Assembly: GCA_946887295.1 (NCBI GenBank)
Contig: CAMPKP010000005.1
Span: forward strand, 1-61,260
Direction of reading: 5' to 3'
DNA from: an uncultured Gemmatimonadota bacterium
Lineage (GTDB): Bacteria > Gemmatimonadota > Gemmatimonadetes > Gemmatimonadales > GWC2-71-9
DNA length: 61,260 nucleotides
Below, piece by piece: positions 32,016 to 40,814 of the stretch (its first letter is position 1; each line of letters begins with the position of its first letter). The notes below the pieces were generated by a model. The model was not told where the DNA came from. It ran no database searches and saw nothing but the letters and a program-made list of their open reading frames with translations. Both the position numbers and the translations under genes were made by a program.

Positions 32016-33062
32016 ATGACCACAGCGACTCACGACACGTGGACGGAGGGCGCACCGTCCAGTGGGAAGCATATGGATATGCGGGGCAACGGCGGCGGCG
32101 TCCGGACCGCCGAACAGGAATCCGGGGGCATGAACGCCGAGGGCTTGGCCCGGGCGCTGGGATTCTTCAGTATCGGGCTGGGATTGGCCCAGATCCTGTC
32201 GCCGCGCGGGGTCGCACGGACGATCGGACTGGAGGACGAAGAGAGCTACCGCAGAGCGATGCAGGCATTCGGGCTGCGGGAGATTGCGACGGGTGTGGGC
32301 CTGCTCACCCGCCCGCAGCCGGCGCGCTTCGCCTGGGGGCGCGTGGCCGGTGACGCCATGGACCTGGCGGTGCTGGGCAAGGCGTACGCCTCGGACCGGA
32401 ACGACAGGAACCGGGTCGCGGCCGCCACGGCGGCGGTGCTCGGCGTGACGATCCTGGACGTCATTGCCGGGCAGAGGCTCAGCCGTGGCGGCGACGGCGC
32501 CCTCCGCGAGCGCCGTCAGGCCCGCACGATACGAGTGCGGAAGTCGATCACGATCAATCGGACACCCGAGGAGGTCTACCGGTTCTGGCGGAGCTTCGAG
32601 AATCTCCCCCGCTTCATGGCGCATCTCGAGTCGGTCCGGAGCCTGGACGACCGCCGCTCCTACTGGAAAGCCAAGGCGCCGCTCGGGGCCACCGTCGAGT
32701 GGACCGCGGAGATCATCGAGGATCGGCCCAACGCGCTGATCGCCTGGCGATCTCTGGAGGGAGCCGACGTTCCCAATTTCGGGCGGGTGCGCTTCGTACC
32801 CGCCGCGGGCGGTCGCGGCACCGAGGTGCACGTGGAGATGCAGTACGATCCGCCGGGGGGCGTCATCGGCGCGACCGTCGCCAAGCTGTTCGGAGAGGAG
32901 CCCTCGCAGCAGGTGGACGGCGACCTCCGCCGGCTGAAACAGGTGCTCGAGGTGGGGGAGGTGGTCCACTCCGATGCCAGCATCCATCGCGGCCCGCATC
33001 CGGCGCAGCCGCCGGCGCAGGTCCCGGAGCCCGGCTCGACCTTCGGAGGAGCGGCGACATGA
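32016..33062 (+). CDS. SRPBCC (polyketide cyclase-like) protein with N-terminal membrane region
   Basis: A 348-residue protein with GGGGAAAGGGGAC in front of its ATG. After about 35 loose residues, residues 40-155 hold about four hydrophobic helices ([16 protein letters not shown], then [17 protein letters not shown]) of a DUF4267-like membrane unit. From about 168 a SRPBCC/START fold follows ([20 protein letters not shown]), a hydrophobic-ligand binder related to cyclases and dehydrases. The last 30 residues are Pro-rich. The stop overlaps the next start (ATGA), so it is co-translated with the zinc alcohol dehydrogenase; substrate binding for that enzyme is a reasonable but untested guess. 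Confidence 0.83.
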   Translation: MTTATHDTWTEGAPSSGKHMDMRGNGGGVRTAEQESGGMNAEGLARALGFFSIGLGLAQILSPRGVARTIGLEDEESYRRAMQAFGLREIATGVGLLTRPQPARFAWGRVAGDAMDLAVLGKAYASDRNDRNRVAAATAAVLGVTILDVIAGQRLSRGGDGALRERRQARTIRVRKSITINRTPEEVYRFWRSFENLPRFMAHLESVRSLDDRRSYWKAKAPLGATVEWTAEIIEDRPNALIAWRSLEGADVPNFGRVRFVPAAGGRGTEVHVEMQYDPPGGVIGATVAKLFGEEPSQQVDGDLRRLKQVLEVGEVVHSDASIHRGPHPAQPPAQVPEPGSTFGGAAT

Positions 33063-34231
33063 AAGCCACCTGCTGGGAAGGCAAACGCAAGGTTCGGGTG
33101 GAGAACGTGCCCGATCCCAAGATCCTCAATTCCCGCGACGCCATCGTCCGGATCACGTCGACCGCGATCTGCGGCTCCGATCTGCACCTCTACAACGGGT
33201 TCGTGCCGACCATGGAGAAGGGCGACATCCTGGGGCACGAGTTCATGGGCGAGGTCGTCGAGGTCGGGCGCGCGGTGAAGAATCTCTCGGTCGGCGATCG
33301 TGTGGTGGTCCCCTTCCCCATTGCCTGCGGCAACTGTGGGATGTGCCAGCGGGACCTGTTCTCGCTCTGCGAGAACTCGAACCCGAACGCGTGGATGGCC
33401 AGCAAGCTGTGGGGGCACTCCCCGGCCGGCATCTACGGCTACTCCCACCTCACCGGCGGATACGCCGGCGGGCAGGCGGAGTTCGCCCGGGTGCCGTTCG
33501 CCGATGTCGGCCCGCTCAAGGTGCCCGACGGCATGTCGGACGAGCAGGTGCTGTTCCTGTCGGACATCTTCCCGACCGGGTACATGGGCGCCGAGATGTG
33601 CGACATCAAGGCGGGAGACGTGATCGCCGTCTGGGGGGCCGGTCCGGTGGGGCAGTTCGCTATCGCCAGCGCGAAGCTGCTCGGCGCGGAGCGGATCATC
33701 GCGATCGACCGGTTCGGCTACCGGCTGAACATGGCTCTGGAGCGCGCCGGGGCTACCGACGTCATCAATTACGAGGAGACCAGCGTTCTCGAGACCCTCA
33801 ACGAGCTCACCGGCGGGCGCGGTCCCGACGCCTGCATCGACGCGGTCGGTATGGAGGCGCACGGGCACACAGCCATGTACGCCTACGATCGCACCAAGCA
33901 GGCGCTGATGCTGGAGACCGATCGGCCGCTCGCGCTCCGCGAGGCCATACTCGCCTGCCGGAACGGGGGCACGGTCTCCGTGATCGGGGTGTACGGCGGG
34001 TTCATCGACAAGTTCCCCATGGGCTCGATCATGAACCGGTCCCTCACCATCAAGAGCGGCCAGTGTCACGTGCAGCGCTACATGAAGCCGCTGCTGCAGC
34101 GGATCCAGAACGGGGAGATCGATCCCAGCTTCGTGATCACCCACCGCATGCAGCTCGAGGACGTGTCCGACGGGTACGACATGTTCCTGAACAAGCGAGA
34201 TGGCTGCGAGAAGGTCGTACTGAAGACCTGA
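33059..34231 (+). CDS. Zinc-dependent alcohol dehydrogenase, formaldehyde-dehydrogenase-like
   Basis: A 390-residue MDR enzyme. Catalytic zinc ligands C38 (CGSDLH), H60 and E61 (GHEFMG) are in place, as are the four structural-zinc cysteines C90, C93, C96 and C104, and the NAD(P)-binding [11 protein letters not shown]. The extra stretch [16 protein letters not shown] and the long middle loop resemble glutathione-independent formaldehyde dehydrogenase (FdhA) and related threonine-dehydrogenase-like enzymes. Co-translated with the SRPBCC gene. A formaldehyde substrate would fit the detoxification theme of its neighbours but is not proven. Confidence 0.9.
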   Translation: MKATCWEGKRKVRVENVPDPKILNSRDAIVRITSTAICGSDLHLYNGFVPTMEKGDILGHEFMGEVVEVGRAVKNLSVGDRVVVPFPIACGNCGMCQRDLFSLCENSNPNAWMASKLWGHSPAGIYGYSHLTGGYAGGQAEFARVPFADVGPLKVPDGMSDEQVLFLSDIFPTGYMGAEMCDIKAGDVIAVWGAGPVGQFAIASAKLLGAERIIAIDRFGYRLNMALERAGATDVINYEETSVLETLNELTGGRGPDACIDAVGMEAHGHTAMYAYDRTKQALMLETDRPLALREAILACRNGGTVSVIGVYGGFIDKFPMGSIMNRSLTIKSGQCHVQRYMKPLLQRIQNGEIDPSFVITHRMQLEDVSDGYDMFLNKRDGCEKVVLKT

Positions 34232-34589
34232 TCGCCCCGGGCTGACGTCCTATCGGGCGGGTAGCGGCGAGCCGGCTGGTGCCGCTGCCCGCCCGCGCCA
34301 TTCAGGTCCACTCTCCCATCCTGCGACGACAGTTGCACGCTGCCAAACCCCGCGGAATGGCGACCTTCCGCGCGGAAGCTGCAAGCGGCTGCACGTCCGC
34401 GGATCGAGGAGAGCGTTTACCCCTCCTGGAGCGCCCCGACCAGCCCCATCCCGCTTCCCGGCATCCCCCTGACCCGATTCAAGCCACACGAGGCCCACGC
34501 TTTGCATAGTCCGGGGGCAAAATCGCCTGCGTGGCGCCGCTTCCCCCACACTCGCCGAACTCAACACGCCCCTCGCTCGAGAGTCCGCC
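34232..34589. other. 358-bp intergenic region with a terminator hairpin
   Basis: A GC-rich hairpin is at 34254-34295. The remainder shows no protein-like frame on either strand and no repeat. A promoter for the downstream lipoprotein must lie here but I cannot pick one; TGCATAGT near 34504 is a possible extended -10 without a clear -35. Confidence 0.6.
34254..34295 (+). terminator. GC-rich hairpin after the alcohol dehydrogenase gene
   Basis: CGGGCGGGTAGCGGC (34254-34268) pairs with GCCGCTGCCCGCCCG (34281-34295), 15 bp with one T.G wobble and a 12-nt loop, 22 bp after the stop. No T-run follows, so termination is plausible but not typical. Confidence 0.55.
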
Positions 34590-36392
34590 ATGACCTACAC
34601 CTTCAAGCTCTCCCGCCGGATCGCTCGTCTTCGAGCGGCCCTCGCCGCCGTCCTGCTCGTGGCGCTCGCCGGGTGCGACGGCACCGAGCCGCTCGATCCG
34701 AGCGGCGGCACCACGCCCGATGCGGACCACGGAGTGCTCGGATCGGCGCCGGCGACCGTCTCGTTCGCGGGCGGCATCCCCATCGGCCTGTCGGCGCAGC
34801 CGGTCACCGCGTTCGGCTCGCGGTTCAACGGCGCCAAGCTCACCATCGGCGCGAACCAGCTGCTGGGGCAGCTCTCCACCATCCGGTCCCGGGGTGGCAG
34901 GATCGTCCTGATGATGGCCGGCAACCCCCGATACTACAAAGACGGCAGCGGGCATTTCGACCTGGCCAAGTGGAAGGCCAGGGTCGACGAGTTCAAGCGC
35001 ATCGACTTCGCATCCTACGTGAAGGACGGAACCGTCATCGGGCACTTCCTGATGGACGAGCCGAACGACCCGCGCAACTGGAACGACCGGCCGGTGCCGC
35101 CCTCCATGATCGAGGAGATGGCCAAGTACAGCAAGCAGCTCTGGCCCGACCTGCCGACCATCGTCCGGGTCGAGCCGAGCTACCTCGGCAGCGATCACCA
35201 GTATCTGGACGGCGCCTGGGCGCAGTATCTGGCGCGCAGGGGCAACGTCAACGACTACCTCAAGCGCAGCGTCACCGACGCCCAGCAGCGGGGCCTGAGC
35301 CTGGTGGTGGGCCTCAACGTCATCGACGGCGGCGAGCCCAACGGCACGCCGATGAGCGGGAGCGAAGTCGAAGCGTGGGGCTCGGCGCTGCTGAGCAGCT
35401 CCTATCCCTGCGCGTTCATCATGTGGCAGCACAACGCCGACTATCTGTCGTCCGCCGGGATCGGAAGCGCGATGGATGCGCTGCGGAGACTGGCACAGAA
35501 CCGGAGCGCCCGGACCTGCAGGGGCAGCTCCTCGTCCGGCGGGCAGACGCCCGCGCCGGAGCCCGAGCCGGCGCCGCTCCCACCGCCACCTTCGACGACC
35601 GCAGGCGTGCCGTTCGGGCCCTACGGGCTCCCCCCGTCCGAGATGGCCTCGTTCAGCGGCGCCGTCCGGGGCGCGACGCCGAGCAACGTGGTCACCATTG
35701 CCGCGGCGGCTCGCCGGGCGGGCGCGAGAGTCATCCTCCGCCTCACCGGCGCCAACGTGGCGAACGGCGACGGCACCTTCAGCCTCACCAAGTGGAAGGC
35801 CGCGCTCGACCGCTACGCCGGTGTGGATCTCGCTTCGTATGTGAGCGACGGAACGGTCGTGGGGCACCTGCTGATCCAGAATCCGGAGAACGCCCGAGCC
35901 TGGGGCGGGAAGCGCATTCCCTACTCTACGCTCGAGGAGATGGCCCGCTACAGCCGCCAGCGGTGGCCGGCGCTGCCGACCATCGTGCAGGCAGCGCCCT
36001 CGTGGCTCGCCGCCAACTCCGCACCGTGGCAATATCTCGACGCGGCGTCGACGACGTACTCGGCAGGATCGGGTGACGCCGGATCATGGGTCGCAAGCCA
36101 GGCGAGCGCGGCCGCGAAGGGTCGGCTCGGACTTCTCGTCGGGATGAACGTGCTCAACGGCGGTACCAGCTCGAGCCAGCTGCGGGGGACGAGCCCCGGC
36201 AAGTACGCCATGAGCGCGACCCAGCTCCGCACCTGGGGCTCGGCGCTCGCGGTCCATACCGGGGTGTGCGGTTTGTTCCTCTCGCGTTACGACGTCGAAT
36301 ACTTCGGGCGCTCGGACATCAAGCAGGCGGTGGCCGACCTCGCCGGGAAGGCCGGTGCCCGGGCCACGACGTCGTGCCGGTCGCGAACGTAA
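34590..36392 (+). CDS. Two-domain lipoprotein, putative TIM-barrel (glycosidase-like)
   Basis: A 600-residue lipoprotein with lipobox ALAGC (C29). Two homologous modules follow: about 55-300 and about 340-600, joined by a Ser/Gly/Pro/Glu linker. Each has strand-like blocks in beta/alpha-barrel order: GGRIVLMMAG, then GTVIGHFLMDEPND, then PTIVRVEPSYLG, then GLSLVVGLNVIDGG. The first module keeps an acidic pair in LMDEPND (D156, E157), positioned like the catalytic acid of many glycosidases. The second module has Gln430-Asn431 in that place (LIQNPEN), so it may bind without catalysing. A single-module paralogue is at 38509-39519. I do not recognise the family; the barrel and sugar link are inference from pattern only. 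Confidence 0.75.
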   Translation: MTYTFKLSRRIARLRAALAAVLLVALAGCDGTEPLDPSGGTTPDADHGVLGSAPATVSFAGGIPIGLSAQPVTAFGSRFNGAKLTIGANQLLGQLSTIRSRGGRIVLMMAGNPRYYKDGSGHFDLAKWKARVDEFKRIDFASYVKDGTVIGHFLMDEPNDPRNWNDRPVPPSMIEEMAKYSKQLWPDLPTIVRVEPSYLGSDHQYLDGAWAQYLARRGNVNDYLKRSVTDAQQRGLSLVVGLNVIDGGEPNGTPMSGSEVEAWGSALLSSSYPCAFIMWQHNADYLSSAGIGSAMDALRRLAQNRSARTCRGSSSSGGQTPAPEPEPAPLPPPPSTTAGVPFGPYGLPPSEMASFSGAVRGATPSNVVTIAAAARRAGARVILRLTGANVANGDGTFSLTKWKAALDRYAGVDLASYVSDGTVVGHLLIQNPENARAWGGKRIPYSTLEEMARYSRQRWPALPTIVQAAPSWLAANSAPWQYLDAASTTYSAGSGDAGSWVASQASAAAKGRLGLLVGMNVLNGGTSSSQLRGTSPGKYAMSATQLRTWGSALAVHTGVCGLFLSRYDVEYFGRSDIKQAVADLAGKAGARATTSCRSRT

Positions 36393-36477
36393 CACACGGC
36401 TCCCCCAGCAGCATTCGAAGATCGAGACCGCCGCCTCCGGGCGGCGCTCTCTTTGGGCCCCGCTGGAGCGCGAGGCC

Positions 36478-37308
36478 CTACCGCTCCGAGGTCCCGACCA
36501 GCGGCACGCCGTACTCGCGGAGGATGCGCCCGATCTCGGGCCGCAGCCGGTCCAGTCCGGCATCCAACCGCTCGCGGAGCGCGGTGTCTTCCGCGCGCAC
36601 GGCGACCGAGATGGGAAAGGTGAACCGCAGTGACGGTGGATCCACGGCCGGCTTGACGGGGGTGATCGTCATCGGCGCCTTCTCCCTGGCGCCGAAGTAG
36701 CCGGCGAACGGCCCCCATATGATGGCGACGTCCACGTCGCCCCGCGCCACCGCGTGAACCAGCTCCGCGGGCGGGTTGGGCCTGGAGCGATCGCCGTACA
36801 GGCTGTACCCGACGATGTTGTCCACGATGTGGCGGCGACCCAGGGCGTGCGCCGGCGGTGGATTGGTGTAGTCGTCCCCGATGAAATGCAGCCCGATGCG
36901 CAGGCGCCGCAGCTGCGGGTCGTCGAGCGAGCGGATGGCGAGCCTACGATCGCGGCGGGAGAGGAACACGTAGGTGGAGACGTAATACGGCCGGGTGGTG
37001 AGCACCCCCTCGGCTCCCGCCGGCATTCCCATCAGCAGGTCGCAGCGGCCCGCGCCCAGCGTCTTCCGCACCAGCCCGCGCCACTCCGCGGTCCAGCTGT
37101 ACTCCAAAGGTGCCCCAAGCTCGTCCGCGAGAAGTGTCGCGATTCGATTCTCGAATCCTTCCCGCTGTCGGTTCGAGAACGGCAGGTTGTTGGGATCGGC
37201 GCAGACCCGGAGCGGCGGGACGGGCCGGCCGCTCAGGCCGAGGACGGAGAGCGCCAGGAGTGCGAGGGCGACCGCGGGGCCGGCGCGCGAGCGCATCCGC
37301 GAGCGCAT
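36478..37308 (-). CDS. MoxJ/TIGR03871-like periplasmic solute-binding protein
   Basis: A 276-residue exported protein with a hydrophobic signal (VALALLALSVLGLSG) and the N-terminal block LRVCADPNNLPFSNRQ, which is characteristic of quinoprotein-dehydrogenase-associated binding proteins related to MoxJ and XoxJ. Later conserved pieces are CDLLMGMPAG and VDVAIIWGPFAGYF. In methylotrophs such proteins work with a PQQ-alcohol dehydrogenase and cytochrome cL; neither is in the window. The gene starts 7 nt after the propeller gene, so they are co-transcribed. Its ligand is unknown. Confidence 0.87.
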   Translation of the reverse strand: MRSRMRSRAGPAVALALLALSVLGLSGRPVPPLRVCADPNNLPFSNRQREGFENRIATLLADELGAPLEYSWTAEWRGLVRKTLGAGRCDLLMGMPAGAEGVLTTRPYYVSTYVFLSRRDRRLAIRSLDDPQLRRLRIGLHFIGDDYTNPPPAHALGRRHIVDNIVGYSLYGDRSRPNPPAELVHAVARGDVDVAIIWGPFAGYFGAREKAPMTITPVKPAVDPPSLRFTFPISVAVRAEDTALRERLDAGLDRLRPEIGRILREYGVPLVGTSER

Positions 37309-37315
37309 CGTGGAG

Positions 37316-38296
37316 CTACCGCGAGCCCCGGGGCGCGTCGCGAGCGAGCCGGAAGGGTGAGGACTCGTGGTCGAGGAGCATCCAGTCGGTCCAGGGCAGA
37401 TCGAGCCGATCGCACCACTTGTGGTACACCTCGTCGTCCGGGCCGACCGCGAACACCTCCAGTCCGTCCAGATAGCCCCGCTGGGCGGCGACGCTCTTCG
37501 CCCTGCCCTGGAGATTGATCCAGCGGCTCCATTCGCCGAAGGGCTTCACCTGGTAGCGGTATTTCACGCCATCATCGGTGCCCACCGCGAACACCGCCAG
37601 CCCGCCCGAAGCGGATCTGGCGATACTGAAGCTCCGGACGCCGCCGCCCAGCGAGTCCCAGTCGTGCCAGGCGCCGAACGGCTTGTCCTGCCACCGGTGA
37701 TAGACCCCGCCGTCCCCGCCGAGCGCGAAGACGACCAACCCGCCATGAAAGATCGTAGTCGCGCCGAGAGCGCTGGCTCCTCCGGGCGGCGCGTCCAGGC
37801 CGGTCCAACCGTGCCACGGGCCCACGGGTGCATCCTGCCATCGGTGGTACACCGTGCCGTCGCCGATGCCGAAGACGGCGAGTCCACCACCCGGGATCAG
37901 GTTCGCCGTGATGCCGGCGAGTGAGCCATCGAGCGACTGCCAGTCGGCCCACGGCGCAGTGGGCGTCGGCTTCCAGGTGTGCCAGACGGTGGCGTCGAGC
38001 CCGACCGCGAAGAGCGCCGGGGCGCCGTCCGGCAGGCGAGCCGCGGCGAGCTCCCTGGCCTCGAGGTCCCAGGTGGTCCAGGGAAGCGGTGGCTTGCGCT
38101 GGAGCACCGAGACCCGGTCGTCGAGGCCGATCCTTCCGATCACCGGTCCGTCATGCACCAGGCTCCGCCCGGTGGCCCCGGCGTCCGACCAGCTCCCCCA
38201 CAGACCATCCGCCCCGCGCTCGATGGACATGACCTCGTCCGAAGGCCCCAGGGCGTACACGCTGTCGGGGGAGACGGTGATCTGACGGGCTTTCAT
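37316..38296 (-). CDS. PLL-like lectin-type beta-propeller protein
   Basis: A 326-residue protein made of about seven blades of 45-47 residues. Each blade has the pattern HRWQDxPxGxWxxW followed by a Gly-rich turn and a LAVFxxGxDGxVY strand. This matches the PLL/tectonin-like propellers that bind fucose or other sugars and is close to DUF346 repeats. There is no signal peptide (the protein begins MKARQITVSPDS), so it may be cytosolic or leave by another route. It is co-transcribed with the MoxJ-like gene. Sugar binding is inferred from the fold only. Confidence 0.82.
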   Translation of the reverse strand: MKARQITVSPDSVYALGPSDEVMSIERGADGLWGSWSDAGATGRSLVHDGPVIGRIGLDDRVSVLQRKPPLPWTTWDLEARELAAARLPDGAPALFAVGLDATVWHTWKPTPTAPWADWQSLDGSLAGITANLIPGGGLAVFGIGDGTVYHRWQDAPVGPWHGWTGLDAPPGGASALGATTIFHGGLVVFALGGDGGVYHRWQDKPFGAWHDWDSLGGGVRSFSIARSASGGLAVFAVGTDDGVKYRYQVKPFGEWSRWINLQGRAKSVAAQRGYLDGLEVFAVGPDDEVYHKWCDRLDLPWTDWMLLDHESSPFRLARDAPRGSR

Positions 38297-38443
38297 GCGC
38301 GGTCCTCACGAGGGGTCGGCCGATGTGACGGGCACGTCCCACGTGGTCGCTCGAGCGCCGCCGGGGCATGTCGACCGGGGCGTCGTCCCGTGTGGGGTGC
38401 CCTCAGTGTAAGTGAGGGCGCGGGTTGGCGGGAGGGCGGCGAA

Positions 38444-38476
38444 AGCCCCGCTCGGTTGCCAGGACCGAGCGGGGCT
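38444..38476 (-). terminator. Intrinsic terminator of the single-domain lipoprotein gene
   Basis: AGCCCCGCTCGGT and ACCGAGCGGGGCT form a perfect 13-bp stem with a 7-nt loop, 33 bp past the stop of the minus-strand gene; on that strand it is followed by TTTCG. Confidence 0.8.
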
Positions 38477-38508
38477 GCAGTGCACGCGAGGGCTGCGTCC
38501 GTGCGCCG

Positions 38509-39519
38509 CTATTGCCTGCAGGACGTCCTGGAGTGCGCCTTGGCGCGGGCCGAGACGTCGGCCATGGCGCTCCTGATGTCCGAGCGCCCATAGAACGTCC
38601 GATCGTGGGTCCAGTTGAAGAACGCGCAGGCCAGGGATTCACCGAGCATGGCGTTACCGTAGGAGCGGATCTCGCTCGCGCTCATCGCCCACTTGCCGCT
38701 GGTGAAGCCGCGGATCTTGCTGGACCCGTTTCCCCCGTCGAGCACGTTGAGTCCGACGACGAGCCCCAGCCCCTTGCGCTTCGCGGCCGCCGCTTCGGCC
38801 GCGACCCAGCTGGCGGCGTTGCCCTTGTTGCTGGTGTACTGGGTCCAGCCCGCGTCCACGTATCGATACTGAATGGACGAGCTGGCGAGCCAGCTCGGCG
38901 CCACCCGCACGATGGCGGGCATTCCGGGCCACAGCTGCTTGCTGAACCTGGCCATCTCCTCGAGCGTCTTTTGCGAGATGCCCTTGCCGCCCCAGCGCTG
39001 GGGTCGATGCGGCTCATCGATCAGATAGTGGCCGATGATGGTGCCGTCGGTGATGTAGGGCTGAAGGTTGACGCTCTTGTAGCGACTCACCAGCGCCTTC
39101 CACTTGGTGAGGCTGAAGGTCCCATCGCTGTTCTTCACGTACTTGTCCCTGCCCTTGCACAGCTTGATCACCACCCGACCGCCTCGGGCGCGCGCGCCCG
39201 AGAGGTTGGAGATGATGTTCGACGGGTCGAGCGAGCCGCCGCTCATCCACCCGGTGTGGACTTTGTCGAGGTAGGCGTTCGACATGCTGAAGGACGCGAA
39301 GACGATTCCCGGACGACTGGATCGGTTGTCCAGCGTCAGCGCCGCGGGATCGATGGATTCACCGGGAGCGGAGGGAAGACCCGCCGAAGGATCGCCCGGG
39401 GAGTCGGCGGGCGACGAAGGTCCGGCGCCGTCGTCGGCGCAGGCGGTACAGAGCACGAGCAAGCCGGCGGCCGCACGAAGGCGGGCGGCTCGGCCGAGCG
39501 AGGTCCGAATACGGTACAT
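38509..39519 (-). CDS. Single-domain lipoprotein, putative TIM-barrel (paralogue of 34590)
   Basis: A 336-residue protein with a signal ending LVLCTAC (lipidation at C27 possible), a Pro/Ser/Gly-rich linker, and one module alike in sequence to those of the gene at 34590. The module keeps GRVVIKL, IIGHYLIDEPHRPQRW (acidic pair D168-E169), PAIVRVAPSWL, and GLVVGLNVLDGG. The shared blocks TFSLTKWKA and EEMARFSKQLWP also match the second module of the two-domain protein, which helps order the duplication. Function unknown; the fold reading is inference. It is transcribed leftward from a promoter about 250 bp upstream. Confidence 0.78.
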   Translation of the reverse strand: MYRIRTSLGRAARLRAAAGLLVLCTACADDGAGPSSPADSPGDPSAGLPSAPGESIDPAALTLDNRSSRPGIVFASFSMSNAYLDKVHTGWMSGGSLDPSNIISNLSGARARGGRVVIKLCKGRDKYVKNSDGTFSLTKWKALVSRYKSVNLQPYITDGTIIGHYLIDEPHRPQRWGGKGISQKTLEEMARFSKQLWPGMPAIVRVAPSWLASSSIQYRYVDAGWTQYTSNKGNAASWVAAEAAAAKRKGLGLVVGLNVLDGGNGSSKIRGFTSGKWAMSASEIRSYGNAMLGESLACAFFNWTHDRTFYGRSDIRSAMADVSARAKAHSRTSCRQ

Positions 39520-39873
39520 ACGCGAGACTTCCCCTCAGGTGAGGAGGTGAGAACCGGCGGGCGGCGGCACGGGGCGCTACGGCCCGGCGGCAGCATTGGG
39601 ATGGCACGTCGACCGGTTGGGTCGCGTGGCCAGGAGATCGAGACCTCGAAGAGAGCGAGGTGCCTGCTGCAGGATTGGGGGTGGGACTTCCGTGCCGCTC
39701 AGGGCCACGGTTGCGACGGAATGGACGCCCTGGTGGCGCCATCTCGTGATCAGGGGCTCGCGGGCCAGAATATTCGACCGGCGGCGGGGCCTGTCAACCC
39801 TGGAGCCTTCGCGGCGGTTTCACGATTTCTTCACTGCGCCCGGGCTAACCTCCTAGTCAACAGGAGGTAGCTC
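39520..39873. other. 354-bp divergent region with a long 5' leader for the lipoprotein gene
   Basis: A near-consensus minus-strand promoter sits at 39769-39797, leaving about 240 nt of leader in front of the lipoprotein gene. I see no clear known riboswitch, hairpin series or small gene in the leader. On the plus side the universal stress gene has a strong ribosome site but its promoter is not clear. Confidence 0.6.
39769..39797 (-). promoter_or_regulatory. Near-consensus promoter for the single-domain lipoprotein gene
   Basis: Read on the minus strand: TTGACA (39797-39792), 17 bp, then AATATT (39774-39769); TATTCT two bases further is an alternative -10. It is the best -35 match found in the window. 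Confidence 0.55.
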
Positions 39874-40743
39874 ATGAATTTGCACCGCATCGTGGCGGCT
39901 GCCGACGAATCCGAAGCAGGCCGACAGACCGTGCGATCGGCCATCGCCCTCGCCACGCGGGCAGGGGCCAGCGTGACGGTCATGCGCGCGATCCCCGTCG
40001 CGGCCATGTCCGTGGCGTCAGGGTCCACCGAGCCGTACTCGGCCACGGGTGCGGAGATGGAGAACCTGTCGTTGCAGAGCATGCACCGGTGGGTCGAGGC
40101 CGAGCTGCAGGGCAGCCAACGGCCCCCGCCGGTCGAGCTTGGGATAGCCTTCGGGGTACCCGGGATCGAGATCAGCCGCTTTGCCGAGCGGCGGGAGGCC
40201 GACCTGCTGGTGCTCGGCCGGAAGCCGCGCTCCCAGCTGGCGCGGCTGCTCCTGGGCGACACTGCGGATTCGGTCGCCCGGCGGAGCCGGATCCCCTGTC
40301 TCTTCGTGCCGCCGGGCAGCGAGCCGCCCCGTCGAATGCTGGTTGCGCTGGACGGCTCGGAGCGCGGGATGGTCGTGCTGAAGGAGGCCTCCGGCTTCGC
40401 GCGGGCCGCGGGCCTCGACCTCCGCGCCGTCACGGTCGAGGCGGGCCCATCCGACGAGCCCGTCCAGCTGGCCGCGGCGCTGCCGGTGGAGCGGAGCGTC
40501 CGCCTCAGGAGCCGGACCCAGTCGTTCCTCACTCGGGAGCCGCTGCCCTCGGCCCTTCCAGAGGTTGAAGTACGCCGAGGCGCGATCGTGGACCAGATCC
40601 TGGAGGCGGTGCACGAGACCGAGGCCGACGTGCTGGCGATCGGCTATCACCGGGGAGGGTTGCCGGGGATTCTCGAGGCCGGCAGCACCGCGCGACACCT
40701 GGCGCATACCGCGCCGTGCGCCGTGCTGACCATTCCGCTCTGA
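39874..40743 (+). CDS. Tandem-domain universal stress protein
   Basis: A 289-residue cytosolic protein with two UspA folds (about 1-145 and 148-289). The first starts LHRIVAAADESEAG, the second RRMLVALDGSERG. The glycine-rich nucleotide loops of UspA proteins are only partly present: LGRKPRSQLARLLLGDTADSV in the first half and GYHRGGLPGILEAGSTAR in the second. The start has a very strong AGGAGGT ribosome site. Ends just before a large palindrome that separates it from a convergent gene. Confidence 0.9.
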   Translation: MNLHRIVAAADESEAGRQTVRSAIALATRAGASVTVMRAIPVAAMSVASGSTEPYSATGAEMENLSLQSMHRWVEAELQGSQRPPPVELGIAFGVPGIEISRFAERREADLLVLGRKPRSQLARLLLGDTADSVARRSRIPCLFVPPGSEPPRRMLVALDGSERGMVVLKEASGFARAAGLDLRAVTVEAGPSDEPVQLAAALPVERSVRLRSRTQSFLTREPLPSALPEVEVRRGAIVDQILEAVHETEADVLAIGYHRGGLPGILEAGSTARHLAHTAPCAVLTIPL

Positions 40744-40750
40744 GTTCGAT

Positions 40751-40814
40751 GGCCTGCAGGTAGCCAAGGCCATACCACGCGCCGACGGGGTATGGCCTTG
40801 GCTACCTGCGGGCC
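40751..40814. terminator. Large palindrome between convergent genes, bidirectional terminator
   Basis: A 21-bp perfect arm (GCAGGTAGCCAAGGCCATACC and its complement) extends outward by five more pairs with one wobble, giving 26 bp around a 12-nt loop. It fills the whole 71-bp gap between the stress gene and the methyltransferase gene. No T-run is seen, so the stem itself would have to stop polymerase. Confidence 0.7.

Noticed and set aside
36478..37308. Evidence for methanol oxidation
   Set aside because: Only a MoxJ-like protein is present; no dehydrogenase, cytochrome or PQQ gene accompanies it.
39520..39768. A known riboswitch in the lipoprotein leader
   Set aside because: I could not match cobalamin, TPP, SAM, c-di-GMP or other conserved cores by eye.
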